Source: Actinomycetota bacterium
GTDB taxonomy: Bacteria; Actinomycetota; Actinomycetes; Nanopelagicales; Nanopelagicaceae
Assembly (NCBI GenBank): GCA_009698615.1
Contig: WLPU01000001.1
Span: 62,001 to 126,000 of the forward strand
Direction of reading: 5' to 3'
DNA: 64,000 nucleotides
In this document: one piece after another, positions 27,035-34,839 of the stretch
Position numbering within the stretch: the first letter of the stretch is position 1
Layout: each line of letters begins with the position of its first letter
The notes under the pieces: model-generated
The model's database searches: none
The model's input: the letters and a program-made list of their open reading frames with translations, nothing else
What the model was told of the DNA's origin: nothing
Made by a program: the position numbers and the translations under genes

Positions 27035-27949
27035 TTAGATTGGGCGCCAAGCTATAATCGTATACCCGTCTAAGAAGAGCGAACCTACCCAACTTCGCTG
27101 TACTTGGAATATTTCTATCAACCCTGCAGACTCTAATTCTTGCAAATATTTCAACATCCCGTTCAAGTACCTCCTCTTTTCCATGTATTGAATGGACAGG
27201 TTATCAAGTAAATTATCAGATTCCAACACTTCAATTATAGGCTCGATGTGCAAAACAATTTTCACATTTTTTAGCATCAAAAAATCGAGAAAAAATTGAT
27301 ATGAGTCCCCAACTTGCTCTAAGGCGGCTATAGTAACCACACCGTCACCTCTGCCGAGGTCCAAATTGTAATCTGGTTCGAAGAAATTAAACTTGCGTCC
27401 CAATAGTTTGTCGTCGTTGGTATCGAACGCTAACTTAGTTATGCATTTTTGAGAACTAGTCGCCCAATCTAATCCCATGAGGTTGGCTTCTGGGAAGATT
27501 TGCCTCAAACGCAGGAGGTTATGTCCAGTGCCAGCACCGAATTCGAATATGCTGCCAACTGAAGCAAAATATTTACAAGCGAGCCAATCGGTCAGCAAAC
27601 ATAATAAGTTGTACTCGAGCATTGGATCGTGTGGGCGAATCCATTGTTGCCTATATCGACTAATTTGGTATTTCCCAAAATATTTCGGGATAAGGTTTCC
27701 AAGTGCCCCTGATTTTGAAAATTCAAGGAGATTCTCTCCCCAGCCCTGCTCCCAACTAGCAACGCGATGTGAACCACTTTCAGTCAGATCTGATGAAAGA
27801 ACTGCAAGAGTCTTAGAAAGTATTTCGGCTTGATCACGCTCACTGAGAAATTCATAACGGAAATCAAAATTTCGTGCTCGTTCCTTTGTAGCAGTAAAAA
27901 ATTCTGTTTTCCAGAGGGACTCTAATTCTTCCAATCGTATTTCATTCAT
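27035..27949 (-). CDS. class I SAM-dependent methyltransferase
   Basis: 304 aa. After about 120 residues of unknown N-terminal helices comes a Rossmann methyltransferase core with SAM motif SIFEFGAGTGHNLLRL and the acidic LMGLDWA end of strand 2; the C-terminal part ends in a strand pair. I cannot name a subfamily. Its place between gmd and fcl suggests it methylates a sugar or lipid intermediate of the same pathway (inference). The stop of fcl is 18 nt upstream. Confidence 0.65.
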   Translation of the reverse strand: MNEIRLEELESLWKTEFFTATKERARNFDFRYEFLSERDQAEILSKTLAVLSSDLTESGSHRVASWEQGWGENLLEFSKSGALGNLIPKYFGKYQISRYRQQWIRPHDPMLEYNLLCLLTDWLACKYFASVGSIFEFGAGTGHNLLRLRQIFPEANLMGLDWATSSQKCITKLAFDTNDDKLLGRKFNFFEPDYNLDLGRGDGVVTIAALEQVGDSYQFFLDFLMLKNVKIVLHIEPIIEVLESDNLLDNLSIQYMEKRRYLNGMLKYLQELESAGLIEIFQVQRSWVGSLFLDGYTIIAWRPI

Positions 27950-27967
27950 TTAGATAAATCATCGCCT

Positions 27968-28891
27968 TCAAAATCGGACAGTAGGGTAATTGTCGAGGAA
28001 CCATTCAATCGTAGAGGAAATTCCATCTTCAATAGGCGTAAACTCAAAGTTTCGGTGCAATGTTGCAATTTTAGAAGAGTCCGAAGGTTTCCTAAATTGA
28101 CCACTTGGTTTGGTATTATCAAAAACCAACCTATCTTCAATTTTAAACTTTGTTGATATCAAGTCGGCAATTTTAGCAATGCTAACTTCACCAATACCAG
28201 ATAGGAATAAAGGCTCATTTTCAAAATAATTTTCTAGTGACCAGAGAATTAACGATGCAACATCTTTAGAATAAATGAATTCCCGCAGTGCCTCACCATT
28301 TCCCCAGACAATGAGATTTTCATCTCGTTCACGTGCTAAATGTGCCCTATGAATCAGCGATGGAATTACATGACCATTGTCCATATTCCAATTGTCTCCA
28401 GGGCCGTAGATGCTCGCAGGAATTAGATTGAAATAGGGTAACTGGTACTGATTTTGGTAGGCGAGCGTTTGAACATGTAACATCCTTTTGGCGTAGGCGT
28501 ATCCAAAGTTAGAATGGTGCGGTGGCCCTGAGTGCAGTGAATCAATTTTAAGCGGGTACGGACCTGCTTCCGGAAAAACACAGGTAGATATTAAGGAAAC
28601 TAAACGTTCCACTTTTGAAACCCTAGCTGCCTCAAGTACGTTTAAATTGATTTTCATATTTGTTGTGAAAAAATCCGAAGGACTCTTCATATTTGCTTGC
28701 ACTCCACCAACGAGTGCTGCAAGGTGAATAATTCGCGTTGGCTGGATTCTTTTTAATAGATTCAAGGTTTCTGCATAGTTTTCGAGATTTGCGTCGTTGC
28801 GATTGACAAATACTAAGTCTTCGCTCTTTACCGACTTTAAAGCGTGTGCAACCAGACCATCTCCACCGGTAACGAGCGTTAAAGTCTTCAA
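27968..28891 (-). CDS. fcl: GDP-L-fucose synthase
   Basis: Epimerase/reductase that turns GDP-4-keto-6-deoxymannose into GDP-L-fucose with NADPH. 307 aa with LVTGGDGLVAHAL, HLAALVGGVQANMKSPSDFF (the family's AAxVGGIxAN block), STCVFPEAGPYP with the catalytic Cys-type loop, YAYAK, and the GPGDNWNMDNGHVIPSLI and WGNGEALREFIYSKD segments typical of WcaG/Fcl. It overlaps the upstream SDR by 4 nt. Together with gmd it completes GDP-fucose synthesis, matching the two GT10 genes nearby. Confidence 0.9.
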   Translation of the reverse strand: MKTLTLVTGGDGLVAHALKSVKSEDLVFVNRNDANLENYAETLNLLKRIQPTRIIHLAALVGGVQANMKSPSDFFTTNMKINLNVLEAARVSKVERLVSLISTCVFPEAGPYPLKIDSLHSGPPHHSNFGYAYAKRMLHVQTLAYQNQYQLPYFNLIPASIYGPGDNWNMDNGHVIPSLIHRAHLARERDENLIVWGNGEALREFIYSKDVASLILWSLENYFENEPLFLSGIGEVSIAKIADLISTKFKIEDRLVFDNTKPSGQFRKPSDSSKIATLHRNFEFTPIEDGISSTIEWFLDNYPTVRF

Positions 28892-29901
28892 TGAGCACCC
28901 GCCAAAAGCTCTCTATACCAATGAATAGTTTGATCGAGGCCCTCATTAAAGGGTATAAAGGAATCCTTTCTAGATTCTTCAATAATTTTGGTTAGGTCCA
29001 GCTGGACATCCGCCGGAGCCGTGACATCTTTGTTTGTACTTGCCCCAAGTGAAAACGGAACCTCTAACTTAGAGGCAATCAGTTCAGCTAGATTGGAAAT
29101 AGATACCCTAGAAGTACCTCCAACGTTATAAACATCACTCGTTCCATGAAGTAAGATCCAGAAGATAAGATCAATTGCATCATCTACGTAGCAATATGTT
29201 CGCATCGCCTCCCCCAAATCCTTTACATTGATAAATCCATTCCTTAACCCAGATATTATAAATTCATTTAATACTCGAACATCGTTAACTTGCCCTCCCG
29301 GGCCATAAGCCAATGCCACTCGCGCTGATCTTCCAAATCGATTCCCAGATTGATTCAAAGAATACATTATTGCCTCGCCGCATCGCTTGGCTTCAATATA
29401 TGGACTTCTATCCGAATTCGTAGAGTAAGTGCCGAGGCGATCCTCGCTACTTGGGATCTCACAACTACCAGAATAAACCTCGGAAGTACTCAAAAAAACT
29501 GCCTTTCCATTCATGTTTAACTTTCCAGCTAGATGTAAAAGTACGCTGGTGTTGAGCTTTATGGTTTTTAAAGGATCCAATTTGAATTTTCCAGGCTGTC
29601 CGTAACCTGCAGCATGGAATAGGAAATCAAAGGGCGGAATTTCAGCCAAGAAAATGTCATTTGATAAATCTCCGTGAAATTCCGTAATCCAAGTCTTATT
29701 TTGTAGACAATCCGGAAGTGAGTTCGAGTTGGTCACGGCAAGTAGCCGAAAATTTAGACCTCTTGCCGCGAGTAAATCGAAATAGGACAGGAGGTTCGTA
29801 CCGATCAGCCCAGAGGCGCCAGTTATAAGTATCGTCTTATTGCTAAACTGATGAAAATCAATTTTGTCTAGTGCAAATTTAGAAAACTTTTTGTCAAGCA
29901 T
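28888..29901 (-). CDS. NAD-dependent nucleotide-sugar epimerase/dehydratase (SDR)
   Basis: 337 aa extended SDR: ILITGASGLIGTNLLSYF near residues 23-40, FHAAGYGQPG, the STSEVYSG catalytic segment, YIEAK for Tyr-Lys, YGPGGQVND and RTYCYVDDA. It resembles UDP-glucuronate decarboxylases and dTDP-glucose dehydratases, but the exact reaction is not clear. It overlaps the transketolase C-subunit gene by 8 nt, which links it to that unusual step; it may act on a two-carbon-extended or keto sugar (inference). Confidence 0.7.
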   Translation of the reverse strand: MLDKKFSKFALDKIDFHQFSNKTILITGASGLIGTNLLSYFDLLAARGLNFRLLAVTNSNSLPDCLQNKTWITEFHGDLSNDIFLAEIPPFDFLFHAAGYGQPGKFKLDPLKTIKLNTSVLLHLAGKLNMNGKAVFLSTSEVYSGSCEIPSSEDRLGTYSTNSDRSPYIEAKRCGEAIMYSLNQSGNRFGRSARVALAYGPGGQVNDVRVLNEFIISGLRNGFINVKDLGEAMRTYCYVDDAIDLIFWILLHGTSDVYNVGGTSRVSISNLAELIASKLEVPFSLGASTNKDVTAPADVQLDLTKIIEESRKDSFIPFNEGLDQTIHWYRELLAGAH

Positions 29902-30775
29902 TTAGCAACTCACTCACTTTAGTATGGAGATCTGCCTGGGTTAATCCAAGTTGCTCCTCAATGTCTTCCATGGAACCGTAATCTCTAATAAATTCACGCT
30001 TGACTCCATGAAAATGAACTTCAAATTCAGGTGAAGACGACAAGTCCATCACTAGTGGTGCTGTTGTTCCGACGTAGAACGGTTCAAGGACTAGCAATTT
30101 TGGAGTCGAAATTAAGGATTTCAAAGGGCTCGCCCCATCAATATTTAAAGAGTTAGTGTAAAGTATTTGTACATCAAATTCTTGCTTAAGTGCAAGAGCC
30201 GCATCTAATGTCGGACCGATCGCTAAAACTGTTAAATCTGATCCTGCAGAAATCTCTAAAATCTCCCCTGGCAGAATTATATGGGAGTTCGAATTTTCCT
30301 TTTCAGATAACCTGAAGTAATTTATTTTGTCGTTGGCGTACGCGTTGCGAAAAAGCGCTTCAAATTCTTTTGAAGTTCCAGGGATAAAAATTTGAATGCC
30401 TGGGATATTCAACAGAATTCCAACATCACCAGGAGCATGATGAGTAGCACCTAACGCTGAATAATCAAACGATGCTCCCACAGAAACCAAGTTGCCTCGA
30501 AGTCGTTGATATCCGAAATCTATTTTGATCTGTTCTAAACTCCTTTCGATTAGAAATGGGGCTATACTGTGAATTATTGGAATAAAACCCTCCATTGCAA
30601 GACCAGCGGCCATGCCGATCATAGATTGTTCTAAAATCCCCACATTCAGCACTCGATCGGGGAATCGGGTCATAGGGTCGTTAAACGAATAGACACCAAT
30701 ATCTCCTAAAAGAACAATCACCCTCGGATCTTCTTCAATAAGTTTGGCTGTTACTTGGGAAAAACTACTCCTCAT
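29894..30775 (-). CDS. transketolase C-terminal-type subunit (split transketolase)
   Basis: 293 aa covering the pyrimidine-binding and C-terminal domains of transketolase. The ThDP-activating Glu is in NVGILEQSMIGMAAGLA; SVGASFDYSALGATHHAPGDVG matches the second block. ATG 30775 is chosen because AGGTGA lies 5 nt before it; GTG 30784 would also read. It overlaps the N-subunit gene. Split transketolases in sugar loci can make heptulose or related phosphates or act on unusual acceptors; the central-metabolism enzyme is normally one chain, so this pair is probably pathway-specific. Confidence 0.82.
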   Translation of the reverse strand: MRSSFSQVTAKLIEEDPRVIVLLGDIGVYSFNDPMTRFPDRVLNVGILEQSMIGMAAGLAMEGFIPIIHSIAPFLIERSLEQIKIDFGYQRLRGNLVSVGASFDYSALGATHHAPGDVGILLNIPGIQIFIPGTSKEFEALFRNAYANDKINYFRLSEKENSNSHIILPGEILEISAGSDLTVLAIGPTLDAALALKQEFDVQILYTNSLNIDGASPLKSLISTPKLLVLEPFYVGTTAPLVMDLSSSPEFEVHFHGVKREFIRDYGSMEDIEEQLGLTQADLHTKVSELLNA

Positions 30776-31559
30776 CGAGCTCACCTAAAAATTCTTGCAC
30801 CTGACTAGGGGTGGGAAACTTATGATGCCACTCAGGATTATTTTCCATTGCTCGCAAACCCTTACCTTTAATGGTATTAGCTACAATTACAAGTGGCTTC
30901 ACCCTTCGAGTTTTAAGGGCACCTAAAATTTCCGAATGATTGTGACCGTCAATTTCAATACTCTGCCACCCAAACGCAATGAATTTTTCACTAATATCAT
31001 TTAGCTTTAGGGCCCTACTTGATGAGAGATTATTATCAACAATACAGATCAAATTCATAAGCTGATGTTGATTGGCGAGCAAAGCTGATTCCCAGATGGT
31101 CCCTTCGTTTAGTTCACCATCTCCCAAAAGAACGATAACTGGAGCTTCAACCTTCGTTAACTTTCGTGCGTATGCCACCCCTATGGCAATTGGGAATCCA
31201 TGACCGAGGGAACCGGTCGATGCCATGACCCCAGGCACCTTATTCTTGTCAGGATGTCCGCCTAAGGCGCTCCCTTTCCTGCAATAAGAATTGAAGGTTT
31301 GCTCATCAATAAATCCAAAATTAAAAAGTATTGCATAAAGTCCGATTGAGGCATGACCCTTGGACAGAATAAAGTATGCACCTTGCGACTCACTACGAGA
31401 AACTTTTAGTTCGAAATTTTCAAATATATTCCAAAGAAGATCCAAGATTGAAAAAGAACTTGGAATGTGCCCCTCACGAACTTCTGATGCAACTCGAAGG
31501 ATCTTCATTTTGAGCAAGTTAATCTCACGGTTGGCGACATTCATGAGCACCGGCTCCAT
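30765..31559 (-). CDS. transketolase N-terminal-type subunit (split transketolase)
   Basis: 264 aa, the ThDP pyrophosphate-binding half: EVREGHIPSSFSILDLLW, LSKGHASIGLYAIL, GSLGHGFPIAIGVAYA and the GDG...N motif LLGDGELNEGTIWESALLAN ending in VDNN. It pairs with the C-subunit (11-nt overlap from ATG 30775). ATG 31559 is used; the Met six residues in (31544) has TGGAG at fair spacing and is an alternative. The 76-base region just upstream has no recognisable -10 I trust. Confidence 0.85.
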   Translation of the reverse strand: MEPVLMNVANREINLLKMKILRVASEVREGHIPSSFSILDLLWNIFENFELKVSRSESQGAYFILSKGHASIGLYAILFNFGFIDEQTFNSYCRKGSALGGHPDKNKVPGVMASTGSLGHGFPIAIGVAYARKLTKVEAPVIVLLGDGELNEGTIWESALLANQHQLMNLICIVDNNLSSSRALKLNDISEKFIAFGWQSIEIDGHNHSEILGALKTRRVKPLVIVANTIKGKGLRAMENNPEWHHKFPTPSQVQEFLGELDEE

Positions 31560-31750
31560 TCGACTCTCGATTCCTTACGATAACACAACCTGCGAGTTAA
31601 GAGCTAAGAATAGCCAAAATTATGTCGTAGCAAAACTTGTTATAGAAGGTGAAACTCCAAAATCCTCTTCCGAATTCAATTTAGCCTCAGGAGTCAGTAG
31701 TCAATAATAAGACAGATTCTAATCGATTTTAGAACTCATGCAGATTCGAA

Positions 31751-32674
31751 TTAATCCCCTAAAATGAAATTTCTGATTTTACCTATATCGGGAAGTGAAT
31801 TCAAAAATGGTTGTTCATAAATTAATCGGTAAGACTCTACATCCAATTTTTGCAAGTATGAAATGAACTCCCTTAGTGTGGGGAAGTCCAATATATTAAT
31901 AAACGAATTACGATTTATATGTGGATCTTTCCCTAAATCGCCTAAATATAATGGAATGCCTCCTGCAAGATACGCCTTGATGAGCACATTGGTCACATAG
32001 CCTGGATAAATATCATTTTCTGAGCAAAGTATGAATCTGTACTTTCCGGAAATTTTGTCGTTAGAGGTTCCAACCGAACTAATTCCTTTAGTTAGCAAAT
32101 CAAGGCGACCCAATTCTTTTAGTCGAGAAATAGTATGGAAATGAAAAGAGTTAAGGTGGGTTGCGTCTGCGGAGCAAAAACTGGGTTGCGCTTCGATAAA
32201 CTTTCTAGGCAACAATAAATTTTGTGCAGTTTGTTTTCCTAATAAATTCATACTAAGTATATTTTCAGAATGTGCAATCTCGCTGTACCATGAAGGACAG
32301 TAAAGATTGGTACCGAGAAATTCATCTTGATCAAATGAAAGTAATGCATCAAGACCCTCGTGAACCGGCGGCCTTAGATTTTCAGATGTGTACCAAATCC
32401 TGCGCCGAAAATTTCTCGAGTGCGGACTATACTCTCTTAATTTCATCCTACTTTCCGGACCACCGATTTGGGATTCTACTAATTTGAATCTATTTAATCG
32501 ATCTTTCCCTTTTTCAATGAGGGGCTTATAGACTCCCACAAATTCGATATCACAAAAGGAATTTCTATTCGAGACTACGACAATATCATCATCAGTGCGT
32601 CTCAAAATATTGATTAAGAGATTATCTGAAGAATCAAAGTTTGGATGAAACCATTGGAACCTAACTTTAAGAAT
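31751..32674 (-). CDS. GT10 fucosyltransferase-like protein, probable AUU start
   Basis: GT10 signature YRFILCSENDIYPGYVTNVL then AYLAGGIPLYLG; earlier RRIWYTSENLRPP and FDQDEFLGTNLY. The first ordinary start in frame is TTG 32605, giving 284 aa, but translation upstream continues with KVRFQWFHPNFDSSDN, which aligns with the start VRFEWFWPTFD of the paralogue at 25007. The upstream frame is open only from a TAA 24 nt further back and has no ATG, GTG or TTG; an ATT at 32672-32674 follows a strong SD. Using it gives 307 aa, near the paralogue's 305. Note TNVL in place of TEKL in the signature. Confidence 0.7.
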   Translation of the reverse strand: MLKVRFQWFHPNFDSSDNLLINILRRTDDDIVVVSNRNSFCDIEFVGVYKPLIEKGKDRLNRFKLVESQIGGPESRMKLREYSPHSRNFRRRIWYTSENLRPPVHEGLDALLSFDQDEFLGTNLYCPSWYSEIAHSENILSMNLLGKQTAQNLLLPRKFIEAQPSFCSADATHLNSFHFHTISRLKELGRLDLLTKGISSVGTSNDKISGKYRFILCSENDIYPGYVTNVLIKAYLAGGIPLYLGDLGKDPHINRNSFINILDFPTLREFISYLQKLDVESYRLIYEQPFLNSLPDIGKIRNFILGD

Positions 32675-32680
32675 TCTTCT

Positions 32681-32689
32681 CTCCTCCTC
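32681..32689 (-). promoter_or_regulatory. strong Shine-Dalgarno before the AUU codon
   Basis: Read on the minus strand this is GAGGAGGAG; its AGGAGG core ends 8 nt before the ATT at 32674. It decides the non-canonical start of the GT10 gene, because no usual start codon follows within reach. Confidence 0.6.
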
Positions 32690-32818
32690 ACTTTCGACTT
32701 AGGTCAATTTCTGTGTCTTATCGGATGCAGAGGAGCTTTTCGACACCTAATGAATTATATTCAGATATTATTTACATAGTGTAGCGTTCAATAATTAAAA
32801 CCTTGGGAGGGCGATCAC

Positions 32819-33475
32819 TTGACGTTCAAAGATGCAGCTTTGAAGTTTCGCTTGCAAATCTTACAACGTAGATTTCCTGGCTCAGCAGAATTTTGGACTT
32901 CAGTTTATCGAGACGGCGGAAATTCAGGCGAGGGGTCGTATGGACAACTTGCGATGTTCAAGGCGGAGATTATTAATGGATTTATGGAAGAAAATGCCGC
33001 CCAATCGGTAATTGAATTTGGGTGCGGTGATGGAAATCAATTGTCCTTAATGGCCTACCCTCGGTACTTAGGCTTAGATGTTGCACCGGGAGCGATAGAA
33101 TTATGCTCTCATAGATTTCGCGATGACTTTACTAAAAGTTTCATATTACTTGACCCTAAGCACTTCAAACCTGGCCTAGGACTTTCTGCGGACTTAACGC
33201 TCTCCCTAGATGTCATTTTTCATTTAGTTGAATTAGAAACATACGAAACTCACTTGCGACAACTTTTCGCGACTAGCAATAAATGGGTAATCATTTATGG
33301 CTACGATTCGGACGTGTTTTTTCCAGAACCTTACTCTTACCCAAGAAGGTTTACAAAATGGATCGACATAAATATCCCTAACTGGAAACTTTTAAAAGTA
33401 ATTAAAAATAAGTTTCCGTTGGGAAGTTCCGGCGAATCAAGTTGGTCCGATTTTTACGTTTACGAGAAGATGTAA
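32819..33475 (+). CDS. class I SAM-dependent methyltransferase
   Basis: 218 aa. SAM-binding motif I is VIEFGCGDGNQLSL (residues about 62-75), then YLGLDVAPGAIELC and a late SLDVIFHLVE; the C-terminal strand ends WSDFYVYEK. The family resembles small-molecule or sugar methyltransferases found in polysaccharide loci. The start is TTG with GGGAGG 8 nt before it (32805-32810). It is divergent from the AUU-start GT10 gene and is followed by another methyltransferase after 104 nt. Confidence 0.72.
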   Translation: MTFKDAALKFRLQILQRRFPGSAEFWTSVYRDGGNSGEGSYGQLAMFKAEIINGFMEENAAQSVIEFGCGDGNQLSLMAYPRYLGLDVAPGAIELCSHRFRDDFTKSFILLDPKHFKPGLGLSADLTLSLDVIFHLVELETYETHLRQLFATSNKWVIIYGYDSDVFFPEPYSYPRRFTKWIDINIPNWKLLKVIKNKFPLGSSGESSWSDFYVYEKM

Positions 33476-33579
33476 GGCGGTCCTGAATGCTACATTGCAG
33501 TGCAAAGTGGAGTCTTTTCGAATATGAGCACGTTTCAAGCTTCTTGAATTATTTTGCCGGTAGAATTGGAGAATAGGAA

Positions 33580-34626
33580 GTGAAAGTCAACATAAATGAT
33601 CCAATGGCTAGGTCTGTCACCGGATCAGATTCTGAGTGGCGAGATGCTTGTGAAGCTGCGGGCAGTAGCATCCAATCTCTAAGTCAATTTCGCCGCTGGC
33701 CAGTCTTTGTTTTCCATGTTGAAGGTACTCCACGGATTGGAGGAGAATTACTTGCCCAACGCCTTTTGCGAAATCCAATGTTCACTAAATCCTTGCCGAC
33801 TATCTCGAAAACTGAAGAATTTGGTTCACCACTTAACCTGATTTCGATTCCGTTTGAAAGCAAAACATTCAAATTGTCACCAACTACCTTGCGCTATTCG
33901 AATAATTGCCTAAATGCCATTGCGTTATTCGGCCTCCAAATTTTTCAAAATCAAATAATTGAAATTGGTGGAGGATACGGGGGCGAGTGCAAAGTTTTCA
34001 ACGACATATCTAGAAGTATCACTAAAGAAGATAAGGATTTAAACTGGACAGTTTATGATTTACCTTCTAGTACAGCATTAATTAGAAAATGGGTCGAGTT
34101 TTCGAGTTATAAAGTGCAATTTGGTTCAATTTACGCTGAACCGAAAAAGATATCCCACGATTCTATGATTATTAGCAACGGTGCCATTAGTGAAATGAGG
34201 GATGAACTCCTAGAGGACTATTTTACAAATCTAATTCTTCCAGCAAAGTATGGATATTTTATAACAAATTTTGAAACACACTCGTCGCCATATGGTGGAT
34301 GGACGACAGAGATGTTCTTAAATAGGTTGATTGCTGCAGGTAAAAAAGATGCAAAGGTTTTACCGTCCCATAAGTATTTAAGTTTCACAGATTCTGGTAA
34401 TTCAACTTTGGTAGTTTTTGGAATGGACGACCAGCGCCCCCCAAAGAATCGATTAGGAGATCCAATTCGGTATAAGGCGATTTCTTCAAGCCAACAAATG
34501 ACGTCTCGATTGGAGAAGTGGATTATAAAGGCCGCCTTCCTTGACTCATCGTTAGGCGTTTTACTGGAATTCTTGGAGAGAATTCTTCTTCGAGATAAAT
34601 ATAGAAAGTTGTACAAGAGAAAGTAG
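33580..34626 (+). CDS. putative sugar O-methyltransferase
   Basis: 348 aa of the family annotated as putative sugar O-methyltransferase: a helical N-terminal third with TTLRYSNNCLNAIALFG, then the motif QIIEIGGGYGGECKVFND (residues about 125-142), WTVYDLPSST for the acidic ribose contact, and IISNGAISEM. The GTG start follows ATAGGAA; TAGAAT at 33561-33566 is a possible -10. After the stop, 34627-34839 contains a 62-codon open frame that I do not consider a gene, and no other feature. Confidence 0.78.
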   Translation: MKVNINDPMARSVTGSDSEWRDACEAAGSSIQSLSQFRRWPVFVFHVEGTPRIGGELLAQRLLRNPMFTKSLPTISKTEEFGSPLNLISIPFESKTFKLSPTTLRYSNNCLNAIALFGLQIFQNQIIEIGGGYGGECKVFNDISRSITKEDKDLNWTVYDLPSSTALIRKWVEFSSYKVQFGSIYAEPKKISHDSMIISNGAISEMRDELLEDYFTNLILPAKYGYFITNFETHSSPYGGWTTEMFLNRLIAAGKKDAKVLPSHKYLSFTDSGNSTLVVFGMDDQRPPKNRLGDPIRYKAISSSQQMTSRLEKWIIKAAFLDSSLGVLLEFLERILLRDKYRKLYKRK

Positions 34627-34839
34627 CTTGCACTGAACTAGTTTGAAGAATCCATATTACGTCAAAATTTTGATTGTGAAACACCTAATCTGGATTTGTA
34701 ATCTGAATATGCGAATGACCTGTCAGAAACCTCTGGGTAAATCTTCATCCTCGAAATTTGCCTATCTTACAAACTCGATCAATTTTCTTGGTAATGTTGC
34801 CTCATTCACTATTCATAGACGGTCGAGGTAAAGACACAA

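Noticed and set aside
34643-34831. 62-codon open frame in the gap before asnB
   Set aside because: Composition looks like translated AT-rich intergenic DNA, and it has no RBS or recognisable motif.
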